A program made the translations under genes and the position numbers. Below the pieces are notes generated by a model. That model had not been told where the DNA came from, searched no databases, and saw only the letters and a list, made by a program, of their open reading frames with translations. Positions 29,491 through 43,000 of a DNA stretch of 64,000 bases are shown piece by piece. Source of the stretch: Xylocopa sonorina (lineage: Eukaryota > Arthropoda > Insecta > Hymenoptera > Apidae); contig NW_027490170.1 of assembly GCF_050948175.1 (NCBI RefSeq), positions 310,001 to 374,000 on the forward strand, in the 5' to 3' direction. Within the stretch, counting starts at the first letter, position 1. Each line of letters begins with the position of its first letter.

Positions 29491-32400
29491 ATATTCATTG
29501 CGAAGTGCCATGTATATCTCGCATACACTTCAATTGAATGTAAATGCGACACTTCCTTGCTAGGAAATAGCGTTTGCAGATGTCTGCGTATCGTGGCATT
29601 AGAGTTCTAATGCTTCTCAAAACGCGGTATCGCTTCTCATTTCTATGTTTCGTGATAATATATAATATTCATTGCGAAGTGCCATGTATATCTCGCATAC
29701 ACTTCAATTGAATGTACATGCGACACTTCCTTGCTTGGAAATAGCGTTTGCAGATGTCTACGTATCGAAGCAATAGAGTTCTGATGCTTCTTAAATCGTC
29801 ATATCGCATCTCATATCTACGTTTCATGATAATGTATAATATTCATTGTGGAGTGTTATGTATACCTTGTATTCCTTTCAAAAGAATGTAAATGCGACAC
29901 TTGCTTGCTTGGAAGTTGCGTTTGCAGATGTCTACGTATCGTAGCATTAGAGTTCTAATGCATCTCAAAACGCGATATAGCTATTCGTTACTATGTTTCA
30001 TGATAATATATAATATTCCCTGTGGAGTGCTATGTATACCTCGTATTCATTTCAAAAGAATGTAAATGCGGCACTTCATTGCTAGAAAATAGCGTTTGCA
30101 GATGTCTACGTATCGTAGCATTAGTGCTCTAATGCTTCTCAATACGGGACATCGTTTCTCCTTTCTATGTTTCATGATAGTATATAATATTCATTGCGTA
30201 GTGCCATGTATACCTCGCATACACTTCAAATGAATGTAAATGCGACAATTCCTTGCTTGGAAATGGCGTTTGCAGATGTCTAGGTATCGAAGAAATAGAG
30301 TTCTAATGCTTCTTAAATCGCCATATTGCGTCTCATTCCTATGTTTCATGATAAGATATAATATTCATTGTGGAGTGTTATGTATAAATCGTATTCACTT
30401 CAAAAGTATGTAAATGCGACACTTCCTGGCCAGGAAATAGCGTTTGCAGATGTCTACGTATCGTAGCATTAGAGTTCTAATGCTTCTCAAAACGCGATAT
30501 CGCTACTCATTACTATGTTTCATGATAATATATAATATTCACTGTGGAGTGTTATGTATACCTCGTATTCATTTCAAAAGAATGTAAATGCGACACTTCC
30601 TTGCTAGGAAATAGCGTTTGCAGATGTCTACGTATCGAAGCAATAGATTTCTAAAGCTTGCTAATTCGCGATATCGCATCTCATATCTATGTTTCATGAT
30701 AATATATAATATTCATTGCGAAGTGTCATGTATAGATCGTATTCCTTTCAAAAGAATGTACATGCGACACTTCCTTGCTAGAGAGTGTCGTTTGCAGATG
30801 TCTACGTATCGAAGCAATAGTGTTCTAATTCTTCTTAAATCGCGATATCGCATCTCATTCCTATGTTTCATGATAAGCTATAATATTCATTGTGCAGTGT
30901 TATGTATATCTCGTCTATACTTCAAATGAATGTAAATGCGACACTTCCTTGCTAGGAAATACCGTTTGCAGATGTCTACGTATCGAAGCAATAATGTTCT
31001 AAAGCTTCTTAAATCGCGATATCGCATCTCATTTCTATGTTTCATGATAAGATATAATATTCATTGTGCAGTGTTATGTACACCTCGCATACACTTCAAA
31101 TGAATATAAATGCGACACTTCCTTCCTAGGAAGTAGCGTTGGCAGATGTCTAAGTATCGAAGCAATAGAATTCTAATCATTGTTAAATCGCGATATCGCA
31201 TCTCATTCCTATGTTTCATTATAAGATACAATATTCATTGTGCAGTGTTATGTATATCTCGCATACACTTCAATTGAATGTAAATGCGACACTTCCTTGC
31301 TAGGAAATAGCGTTTGCAGATGTCTGCGTATCGTGGCATTAGAGTTCTAATGCTTCTCAAAACGCGGTATCGCTTCTCATTCCTATGTTTCGTGATAATA
31401 TATAATATTCATTGCGAAGTGCCATGTATATCTCCCAAACACTTCAATTGAATGTACATGCGACACTTCCTTGCTAGGAAATAGCGTTTGCCGATGTCTA
31501 CGTATCGAAGCAATAGAATTCCAAAGCTTCTTAAATCGCGATATCGCATCTCATTTCTATGTTTCATGATAAGATATAATATTCATTGTGGAGTATTATG
31601 TATACCTCGTATTCACTTCAAAAGAATGTAAACGCGACACTTCCTTGCTAGGAAGTAGCGTTTGCAGATGTCTACGTATCGAAGCAATAGATGCCTCTTA
31701 AATCGCCATATCGAATCTCATTCCTATGTTTCATGATAAGATATAATATTCACTGTGCAGTGTTATGTATACCTCGTATTCACTTCAAAGGAATGTAAAT
31801 GCGACACTTCCTTGCTAGGAAATAGCGTTTGCTGATGTCTTCGTATCGAAGCAATAACGTTCTAAAGCTTCTTAAATCGCCTTATCGCATCTCATTTCTA
31901 TGTTTCATGATAAGAAATAATATTCATTGTGCAGTGTTATGTATACCTCGTATTCACATCAGAAGAATGTAAATGCGACACTTCCTTGCTAGGAAGTAGC
32001 GTTTGCAGATGCCTACGTATCGAAGCAATAGTGTTCTAATTCTTCTTAAATCGCGATATCGCATCTCATTTCTATGTTTCATGATATGATATAATACTCA
32101 TTGTGCAGTGTTATGTATACCTATTATTCACTTCAAAAGAATGCAAATGCTACAATTTCTTGCTAGGAAATAGCGTTTGCAGTTGTCTACGTATCGAAGT
32201 AATAGACATCAAATGCTTCATAAATCGCCATATCTTATCTCATTTCTATGTTTCATGATAAGATATAATATTCATTGCGAAGTGTCATGTATACCTCGTA
32301 TTCCTCTCAAAAGAACGTAAATGCGACACTTCCTTGCTAGGAAATAGCGTTTCCGAATGTCTACGTATCGAAGCAGTAGAGTTCTAATGCTTCTTAAATC

Positions 32401-33060
32401 GCCTTATCGCATCTCATTTCTATGTTTCATGATAAGATATAATATTCATTGTGCAGTGTTATGTATATCTCGTCTGTACTTCAAATGGATGTAAATGCGA
32501 CACTTCCTTGCTAGGAAATAGCGTTTGCAGATATCTATGTATCGTGGCATTAGAGTTCTAATGTTTCTCAAAACGCGATATCGCATCTCATTTCTACGTT
32601 TCATGATAAGATATAATATTCACAGTGCAGTGTTATGTATACCTCGTACTTCTTTCAAAAGAATGTAAATGCGACACTTCCTTGCTAGGAAATAGCGTTT
32701 GCAGATGTCTACGTATCGTAGCAATAGTGTTCTAATGCTTCTGAAAACGCGATATCGCTACACATTTCTATGTTTCATGATAATATACAATATTCATTGT
32801 GGAGTGTTATGTATACTTCGTATTCACTTGAAAAGAATGTAAATGCGACACTTCCTTGCTTGGAAATAGCGTTTGGAGATGTCTACGTATAGAAGCAATA
32901 GAGTTCTAATGCTTCCTAAATCGCCATATTGCATCTCATTTCTATGTTTCATGATAAGATATAATATTCATTGTGGAGTGTTATGTATACCTTGTATTCA
33001 CTTCAAAAGAATGTAAACGCGACACTTCCTTGCCAGGAAATAGCGTTTGCAGATGTCTAC

Positions 33061-34974
33061 GTATCGCAGAATTAGAGTTCTAATGCTTCTCAAAATGCGA
33101 TATCGCTTCTCATTTCTATGTTTCATGATAAGATATAATATTCACAGTGCAGTGTTATGTATACCTCGTATTTGTTTCAAAAGAATGTAAATGCGACACT
33201 TCCTTGCTAGGAAGTAGCGTTTGCAGATATCTACGTATCGAAGCAATAGTGTTCTAATGCTTCTTAAATCGCGATATCGCATCTCATTTCTATGTTTCAT
33301 GACAATATGTAATATTAATTGCGAAGTGTCATGTATACCTCGCATACAATTCAAACGAATGTGAATGCGACAGTTCCTTGCTGGGAAGTAGTGTTTGCAG
33401 ATGTCTACGTATCGAAGCAATAGAGTTGTAATGCTTCTTAAATCGTCACATCGCATCTCATTTCTATGTTTCATGATAAGATATAATATTCATTGTGCAG
33501 TGTTATGTGTATCTCGTCTATACTTCAAATGGATGTAAATGCGACACTTCCTTGCTAGAAAGTGTGGTTTGCAGATGTCTTCGTATCGAAGCAATAGAGT
33601 TCTAATGCTTCTTAAATCGTCATACCGCATCTCATTTCTATGTTTCATGATAAGACATAATATCCGTTGTGCAGTGCTATGTATATCTCGTCTATACTTC
33701 AAATGAATGGAATTGCGACACTTCCCTGCTAGTAAATAGCGTTTGCAGATGTCTACGTTTCGTGGAATTAGAGTTCTAATGCTTCTCAAAACGCGATATC
33801 GCTTCTCATTTCTATGTTTCATGATAATATATAATTTTCATTGCGATGTGTTATGTATACCTCGTATTCACTTCAAAAGAATGTAAATGCGACACTACCT
33901 TGCTAGGAAATAGTGTTTGCAGATGTCTACGTATCGAAGCAATAGGGATCTAATGCTTCTTAAATCGCCATATCGCTTCTCATTTCTATGTTTCATGACA
34001 ATATATAATATTAACTGCGAAGTGTCATGTATACCTCGCATACACTTCAAATGAATGTAAATGCGACACTTCCTTGATAGGAAGTAGCGTTGGCAGATGT
34101 CTACGTATCGAAGCAATAGACATCTAATGCTTCATAAATCGCCATATCGCATCTCATTTCTATGTTTCATGATAAGATATAATATTCATTGCGAAGTGAT
34201 ATGTATACCTAGTATTCACTTCAAAAGAATGTAAATGCGACACTTCCTCGCCAGGAAATAGCGTTTGCAGATGTCTGCGTATCGAAGCAATTGGGATCTA
34301 ATGCTTCTTAAATCGCCATATCTATTCTCATTTCTATGTTTCATGATAAGATATAATATTCCTTGCGAAGTGTCATGCTTACCTCGTATTCATTTCAAAA
34401 GTATGTAAATGCGACACTTCCTTGCTAGGAAATATCGTTTACAGATATCTACGTATCGTAGCAATAGAGTTCTAATGCATCTCAAAACGCGATGTCGCAT
34501 CTCATTTCTATGCTTCATGTTAAGATATAATACTCACTGCGAAGTGTCATGTTAACCTCGCACACACTTCAAATGAATGTAAATGCGACACTTCCTTGCT
34601 AGGAAGAAGCGTTTGCAGATGTCTACGTATGGAAGCAGTAGAGTTCTAATCCTTCTCAAAAAGCGATATCGCATCTCATTCCTATGTTTCATGATAAGAT
34701 ATAATATTCAATGTGCAGTGTTATATACTCCTCGTATTCACTTCAAAAGAAAGAAAATGCGACAATACCTTGCTAGGAAATAGCGTTTGCAGATGTCTCC
34801 GTAACGAAGAAATAGTGTTCTGATACTTCTTGAATCGCGATGTCGCATCTCATTTCTATGTTTCGTGATATGATATAATATTCACTGCGAAGTGTCATGT
34901 ATACCTCGTATTCCTTTCAAAAGAATGTAAATGCGGCACTTCCTTGCTAGGAAATAGCGTTTGCAGATGTCTAC
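33061..34974 (+). repeat. 1,914-bp higher-order unit (11-mer), copy 1
   Basis: This is the first copy of a tandem duplication. The unit is 1,914 bp, exactly 11 x 174. It opens with GTATCGCAGAATTAGAGTTC. Copy 2 follows directly. Comparing by eye I found two substitutions: GTATCG near 34,279 reads GTGTCG in copy 2, and CTCATTTC near 34,328 reads CTCACTTC. Confidence 0.9.
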
Positions 34975-36888
34975 GTATCGCAGAATTAGAGTTCTAATGC
35001 TTCTCAAAATGCGATATCGCTTCTCATTTCTATGTTTCATGATAAGATATAATATTCACAGTGCAGTGTTATGTATACCTCGTATTTGTTTCAAAAGAAT
35101 GTAAATGCGACACTTCCTTGCTAGGAAGTAGCGTTTGCAGATATCTACGTATCGAAGCAATAGTGTTCTAATGCTTCTTAAATCGCGATATCGCATCTCA
35201 TTTCTATGTTTCATGACAATATGTAATATTAATTGCGAAGTGTCATGTATACCTCGCATACAATTCAAACGAATGTGAATGCGACAGTTCCTTGCTGGGA
35301 AGTAGTGTTTGCAGATGTCTACGTATCGAAGCAATAGAGTTGTAATGCTTCTTAAATCGTCACATCGCATCTCATTTCTATGTTTCATGATAAGATATAA
35401 TATTCATTGTGCAGTGTTATGTGTATCTCGTCTATACTTCAAATGGATGTAAATGCGACACTTCCTTGCTAGAAAGTGTGGTTTGCAGATGTCTTCGTAT
35501 CGAAGCAATAGAGTTCTAATGCTTCTTAAATCGTCATACCGCATCTCATTTCTATGTTTCATGATAAGACATAATATCCGTTGTGCAGTGCTATGTATAT
35601 CTCGTCTATACTTCAAATGAATGGAATTGCGACACTTCCCTGCTAGTAAATAGCGTTTGCAGATGTCTACGTTTCGTGGAATTAGAGTTCTAATGCTTCT
35701 CAAAACGCGATATCGCTTCTCATTTCTATGTTTCATGATAATATATAATTTTCATTGCGATGTGTTATGTATACCTCGTATTCACTTCAAAAGAATGTAA
35801 ATGCGACACTACCTTGCTAGGAAATAGTGTTTGCAGATGTCTACGTATCGAAGCAATAGGGATCTAATGCTTCTTAAATCGCCATATCGCTTCTCATTTC
35901 TATGTTTCATGACAATATATAATATTAACTGCGAAGTGTCATGTATACCTCGCATACACTTCAAATGAATGTAAATGCGACACTTCCTTGATAGGAAGTA
36001 GCGTTGGCAGATGTCTACGTATCGAAGCAATAGACATCTAATGCTTCATAAATCGCCATATCGCATCTCATTTCTATGTTTCATGATAAGATATAATATT
36101 CATTGCGAAGTGATATGTATACCTAGTATTCACTTCAAAAGAATGTAAATGCGACACTTCCTCGCCAGGAAATAGCGTTTGCAGATGTCTGCGTGTCGAA
36201 GCAATTGGGATCTAATGCTTCTTAAATCGCCATATCTATTCTCACTTCTATGTTTCATGATAAGATATAATATTCCTTGCGAAGTGTCATGCTTACCTCG
36301 TATTCATTTCAAAAGTATGTAAATGCGACACTTCCTTGCTAGGAAATATCGTTTACAGATATCTACGTATCGTAGCAATAGAGTTCTAATGCATCTCAAA
36401 ACGCGATGTCGCATCTCATTTCTATGCTTCATGTTAAGATATAATACTCACTGCGAAGTGTCATGTTAACCTCGCACACACTTCAAATGAATGTAAATGC
36501 GACACTTCCTTGCTAGGAAGAAGCGTTTGCAGATGTCTACGTATGGAAGCAGTAGAGTTCTAATCCTTCTCAAAAAGCGATATCGCATCTCATTCCTATG
36601 TTTCATGATAAGATATAATATTCAATGTGCAGTGTTATATACTCCTCGTATTCACTTCAAAAGAAAGAAAATGCGACAATACCTTGCTAGGAAATAGCGT
36701 TTGCAGATGTCTCCGTAACGAAGAAATAGTGTTCTGATACTTCTTGAATCGCGATGTCGCATCTCATTTCTATGTTTCGTGATATGATATAATATTCACT
36801 GCGAAGTGTCATGTATACCTCGTATTCCTTTCAAAAGAATGTAAATGCGGCACTTCCTTGCTAGGAAATAGCGTTTGCAGATGTCTAC
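34975..36888 (+). repeat. 1,914-bp higher-order unit (11-mer), copy 2
   Basis: This is the second, adjacent copy of the 11-mer. It is followed at 36,889 by the divergent sequence AGGCAATAGATTTC. Every monomer-specific variant of copy 1 is present in the same order. About two differences in 1,914 bp, against roughly 10-25% between neighbouring monomers, points to a very recent duplication or a fresh gene-conversion event. Confidence 0.9.
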
Positions 36889-39800
36889 GTATCGAGGCAA
36901 TAGATTTCTAATGCTTCTTAAATCGCCATATCGCATCTCATTTCTATGTTTCATGATAAGATATAATATTCATTGCGAAGTGTCATGTATACCTCGTATT
37001 CCTTTCAAAACAATGTAAATGCGACACGTCCTTGCTAGGAAGTAGCGTTTGCAGATGTCTACGTACCGAAGCAATAGAGTTCTAACGCTTGCTAATTCGC
37101 GATATCGCATCTCATATATATGTTTCATGATAATATGTATTATTCATTGCGAAGTTACATGTATACCTCGCATACAATTCAAACGAATGTGAATGCAACA
37201 GTTCCTTGCTGGGAAATAGTGTTTGCAGATGTCTACGTATCGGAGCAATAGAGTTCTAATGCTTCATAAATCGTCATATCGCATCGCATTTCTATGTTTC
37301 ATGATAAGATATAATATTCATTGTGTAGTGTTATGTTTATCTCATCTATACTTCAAATGAATGTAAATGCGACACTTCCTTGCTAGGAACTAGCATTTGC
37401 AGATGCCTGCGTATCGTGGCAGAAGAGTTCTAATGCTTCTCAAAACGCGATATCGCATCTCATTTCTATGTTTCATGACAATATATAATATTCATTGCGA
37501 AGTGTCATGTATACCTCGCATACAATTCAAACGAATGTAAATGCGACAGTTCCTTGCTGGGAAGTAGTGTTTGCAGATGTCTACGTATCGAAGCAATAGA
37601 GTTGTAATGCTTCTTAAATCGTCATATCGCATCTCATTTCTATGTTTCATGATAAGATATAATATTCATTGTGCAGTATTATGTGTATCTCGTCTATACT
37701 TCAAATGGATGTAAATGCGACACTTCCTTGCTAGGAAATAGCGTTTGCAGATATCTATGTATCGTGGCATTAGAGTTCTAATGCTTCTCAAAACGCGATA
37801 TCGCATCTCATTTCTATGTTTCATGATAAGATATAATATTCACAGTACAGTGTTATGTATACCTCGTATTTGTTTCAAAAGAATGTAAATGCGACACTTC
37901 CTTCCTAGGAAGTAGCGTTTGCAGATGTCTACGTATCGAAGCAATAGAGTTCTAATGCTTCTCAAAACGCGATATCGCTACTCATTACTGTGTTTCATGA
38001 TAATATATAATATTCATTGTGGAGTGTTATGTATACCTCGTATTCACTTCAAAAGAATGTAAATGCGACACTTCCTTGCTAGGAAGTAGCGTTTGCAGAT
38101 GTCTACGCATAGAAGCAATAGAGTTCTAAACCTTTCTAATTCGCAATATCGCATCTCATTTCTATGTTTCATGATAAGATATAATATTCATTGCGAAGTG
38201 TCACGTATACCTCGTATTCCTTCCAAAAGAATGTAAATGCGACACATCCTTGCTAGGAAGTAGCGTTTGTAGATGTCTACGTATCGAACCAATAGATTTC
38301 TAATGCTTCTTAAATCGCCATATCGCATCTCATTTCTATGTTTCATGATAAGATATAATATTCATTGTGCAGTGTCATGTATATCTCGTCTATACTACAA
38401 ATGAATGTAAATGCGACACTTCCCACCTGGGAAATTTCGTTTGCAGATGTCTACGTATCGTGGCATTGGAGGTCTAATGCTTCTCAATACGCGATATCGC
38501 TTCGCATTACTGTGTTTCATGATAATATATAATATTCATTGCCAAGTGTCATGTATACCTCGTATTCCTTACAAAAGAATGTAAATGCGACACTTGCTTG
38601 CTAGGAAGTAGCGTTTGCAGATGGCTACGTATCGAAGCAATAGAGTTCTAATGCTTCTCAAGACACGATATCGCTACTCATTACTACGATTCATGATAAT
38701 ATATAATATTCATTGTGGAGTGTTATGTATACCTCGTATTCACTTCAAAAGAATGTGAATGCGACAGTTCCTTACTAGGAAATAGTGTTTGCAGATGTCT
38801 ACGTATCGAAGCAATAGGGATCTAATGCTTCTTAAATCGCCATATCGCTTCTCATTTCTATGTTTCATGACAATATATAATATTCACTGCGAAGTGTCAT
38901 GTATACCTCGCATACACTTCAAATGAATGTAAATGCGACACTTCCTTGATAGGAAGTAGCGATGGCAGATGTCTACGTATCGAAGCAATAGACATCTAAT
39001 GCTTCATAAATCGCCATATCGCATCTCATTTCTATGTTTCATGATAATATATAATATTCACTGCGATGTGTCATGTATACATCGCATACACTTCAAATGA
39101 ATGTAAATGCGACACTTCCTTGCTAGGAAATAGCGTTTGCAGATGTCTACGTATCGAAGCAATAGTGTTCTAATGCTTCTTAAATCGTCATATAGCATCT
39201 TATATCTACGTTTCCTGATAAGATCGAATATTCATTGCGAAGTGTCATGTATAACTCGCATACACTTCAAATGAATGTGAATGCGACAGTTCCTTGCTAG
39301 GAAATAGTGTTTGCACATATCTAGTATCGAAGCAATAGAGTTCTAAAGCTTCGTAAATCGCGATATCGCATCTCATTTCTATGTTTCATGATAAGATATA
39401 ATATTCATTGTGCAGTGTTATGAATACCTCGTACTCACTTCAAAGGAATGTAAATGCGACCCTTCCTTGCTTTGAAATAGCGTTTGCAGATGTCTACGTA
39501 TCGAAGCAATAGAGTTCTAATGCTTCTTAAATCGTCATACCGCATCTCATTTCTATGTTTCATGATAAGACATAATATCCGTTGTGCAGTGTTATGTATA
39601 TCTCGTCTATACTTCAAATGAATGGAATTGCGACACTTCCCTGCTAGTAAGTAGCGTTTGCAGATGTCTACGTTTCGTGGCATTAGAGTTCTAATGCTTC
39701 TCAAAACGCGATATCGCTTCTCATTTCTATGTTTCATGATAATATATAATTTTCATTGCGAAGTGTTATGTATACCTCGTATTCGCTTCAAAAGAATGTA

Positions 39801-40020
39801 AACGCGACACTTCCTTGCCAGGAAATAGCGTTTGCAGATGTCTACGTATCGAAGCAATAGTGTTCTAATGCTTCTTAAATCGTCATATAGCATCTTATAT
39901 CTACGTTTCCTGATAAGATCGAATATTCATTGCGAATTGTCATGTATACCTCGCATACACTTCAAATGAATGTGAATGCGACAGTTCCTTGCTAGGAAAT
40001 AGTGTTTGCACATATCTAGT

Positions 40021-43000
40021 ATCGAAGCAATGGACTTCTAATGCTTCTTAAACCGCCATATCGCATATCATTTCTGTGTTTCATGATAAGATATAATATT
40101 CATTGTGCAGTGTTACGTATACCTCGTATTCACCTCAAAGGAATGTAACTGCGACACTTCACTGCTAGGAAGTAGCGTTTGCAGATGTCTACTTATCGGA
40201 GCATTTGAGTTCGAATTCTTCTTAAATAGCGATATCGCATCGCAATTCTATGTTTCACGATAAGACATAATATTCATTGTGGTTTGTTATGTACTCCTGA
40301 TATTCACTTCAAATGAATGTAAATGCGACACTGCCATGCTAGGAAATAGCGTTTGCAGATGCCTTCGTAAAGTAGTAATATGGTACTAATGCTTCATAAA
40401 ACGAGATATCGCATCTCATTTCTATGTTTCATGATAAGATATAATATTCATTGGGAAGTGCTATGTACTCCTCAAATTCACTTCAAATGAATGTAAATGC
40501 GACACTTCCATGCTAGGTAATAGCGTTTGCAGATGCCTACGTATCGTGGTAATAGGGTTCTAATGCTTCATCAAACGAGATATCGCATTTCATTTCTATG
40601 GTTCATGATAAGATATAATATTCATTGCGAAGTGTCATGTATAGCTCGTATTCACTTCCAAAGAATGTAAATGCGACAATTCCTTACTAGGAAATAGTGT
40701 TGCAGATGTCTCCGTATCGAAGCAATAGAGTTCCAATGCTTTTTAGGTCGCGATATCGCATGTCATTTCTATGTTTCATGATATGATATAATATTCATTG
40801 CGGAGTGTTGTGTATACCTCGTCTTCGACTTGAAAAGAATGTAAATTTCACACTTCCTTGCTAGGAAATAGCGTTTGCAGATGTCCACGTATCGTAGCAG
40901 TAGAGTTCTAATGCGTCATAAAACGCGATATCGCATCCCATTTCTATGTTTCATGATAAAGTATAAAATTCATTGCGAAGTGCCATGTATACCACGTAAT
41001 CACCTCAAAAGAGTGCAAATGCGACACTTCCTTGCTAGGAAATGGCGTTTGCAGATGTCTACGTATCGAAGCAATAGAGTTCTAATGCTTTTTTAAATGC
41101 GACATCGCATCTCATTTCTATGTTTCATGATAAGATATAGTGTTTATTGCGAAGTGTTATGTATTCCTCGTCTACGCTTCAAACGAATGTAAATGCGACA
41201 CTTCCTCTCTAGGAAATAGCGTTTGCAGATGTCTCTGTATCGAAGTAATAAAGTTCTAATGCTTCTTACATCGCGATATCGCATCTTATTTCTATGTTTC
41301 ATTATAAGATATAGTGTTCATTGCGAAGTGTTATGTATTCCTCGTCTACGCTTCAAACGAATGTAAATGCGACACTTCCTCTCTAGGAAATAGCGTTTGC
41401 AGATGTCTCTGTATCGAAGTAATAAAGTTCTAATGCTTCTTACATCGCGATATCGCATCTTATTTCTATGTTTCATTATAAGATATAGTATTCAATGTGC
41501 AATGTTATGTATACCTCGTATTCACTTCAAAGGAATGTAAATGGGACACATCCTTGCTAGGAAATAGCGTTTGCAGATGTCTCCGCATCGAAGCAATAGA
41601 GTCCTAATGCTTCTTAAATCTCGATATCGCATCTCATTTCCATGTTTCGTGATAAGGCATAATATTCATTGTGGAGTGTTATGTATAGCTCGTATTCACT
41701 TCAAAAGAATGTAAATGCTACACTTCCTTGCTATTAAATAGTGTTTGCAGATTTCTACGTACCTTAGTAATAGAATTCTAATGCTTTTTATTTCGCGATA
41801 TCGCATTTCATTTCAATGTTTTATGCTATGATATAATACCAATTGCGAAGTGTCATGTATACCTCGTATTCCTTTCAAAAGAATGTAAATGCGACACTTC
41901 CTTGCTAGGAAATATCGTTTGCAGATGTCTACGTATCGAAGCAATAGAATTCTAATGCTTCATAAAGCGCCATATAGCATCTCGTTTCTATGTTTCACGA
42001 TAAGATGTAATATTCATTGCGAAGTGTCATGAATACCTCGTATTCCTTTCAAAGGAATGTAAATGCGACACTTGCTTGCTAGGAAATAGCGTTTGCAGAT
42101 GTCTACGTATCGAAGCAGTAGACATCTAATGCTTCATAAATCGCCATATCGCATCTCATCCCTATGTTTCGTGATAAGATATAACATTCATTGCGAAGTG
42201 TCATGTATACCTCGTATTCCGTTCAGAAGAATGTAAGTGCGACTATTCCTTGCTAGGAAATAGCGTTTGCAGATGCCTACGTATCGTAGCAGTAGAGTTC
42301 TAATGCTTCTTAAAACGCGATATCGCATTCCTTTTCTATGTTTCATGATGAGATACAGTATTCACTGCGAAGTGTCATGTACACCTCGTATTCACTTCAA
42401 AAGAATGTAAATGTGACACTTCCATGTTAGGAAATAGCGTTTGCAGATGTCTCCGCATCGAGGCAATAGGGTTCTAATGCTTCTTAAAACATGATATCGA
42501 ATCGCAATTCTATGCTTCATGATAAGATATGAAATTCATTGCGAAGTGTTATGTATACCTTGTCTACACTTCAAAATAATGTAATTGCCTCACTTCATTG
42601 CTAGGATATTGCGTTTCCAAATGTCTACGTATCACATCTGAGTTCTATGTTTCACGATAAGACATATTATTCATCGCGAAATATTATATATACCACGTCT
42701 ACACTTCAAAAGACTGTAAATGCCACACTTCCTTGCTAGGAAATGCGTTTCCAGATGTCTACGTATCGAAGAAATAGAGTTCTAATGCTTCTTAAAACGC
42801 GATATCGCATCTCATTTCTATATTTCGTGAATTGATACAACATACATAGCGAAGTGTTATGCATTCCTCGTCTACATATCAAAAGAATGTATATGCCACT
42901 CTTCCTTGCTAGGAAATAGCGTTTCCAGATGTGTACGTATCGAAGCAATAGAATTCTAATGCTTCATAAAACGCGATATTGCATCTCATTTCTATGCTTC

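Larger units (their letters stand above)
20211..32600 (+). repeat. 174-bp satellite array, block III (multi-unit mosaic)
   Basis: These forward monomers are re-used as blocks in changing order. Marks include GATAAGCTATAATATTC (21,131; 22,523; 25,307; 28,439; 29,309), GCGACAGCGTTTCTC, CATCGAGTAGTGTC and CTAATCATTGTTAAATCGCG. Spacings between identical marks are almost always exact multiples of 174 (1,392; 2,784; 3,132; 870; 3,306; 4,176). This means exchanges happened in register with very few indels. No gene is seen. Confidence 0.93.
32601..40020 (+). repeat. 174-bp satellite array, block IV
   Basis: Forward monomers continue. Marks include TTCATGACAATATATAATATTAA, GGGAAGTAGTGTTTGC and GACATAATATCCGTTGTGC. 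Besides the 1,914-bp duplication, a piece of that unit (around 33,560-33,840) recurs at 39,480-39,760. A pair marked GTCATATAGCATCTTATATC recurs at 39,141 and 39,836, an offset of 695 bp (four monomers less one base). No gene is seen. Confidence 0.92.

Noticed and set aside
33142..33822. Two 110-codon minus-strand open frames, repeated at 35056-35736
   Set aside because: They are the 58-codon translation of two to three satellite monomers. Their repetition follows from the 1,914-bp duplication, not from selection on a protein.
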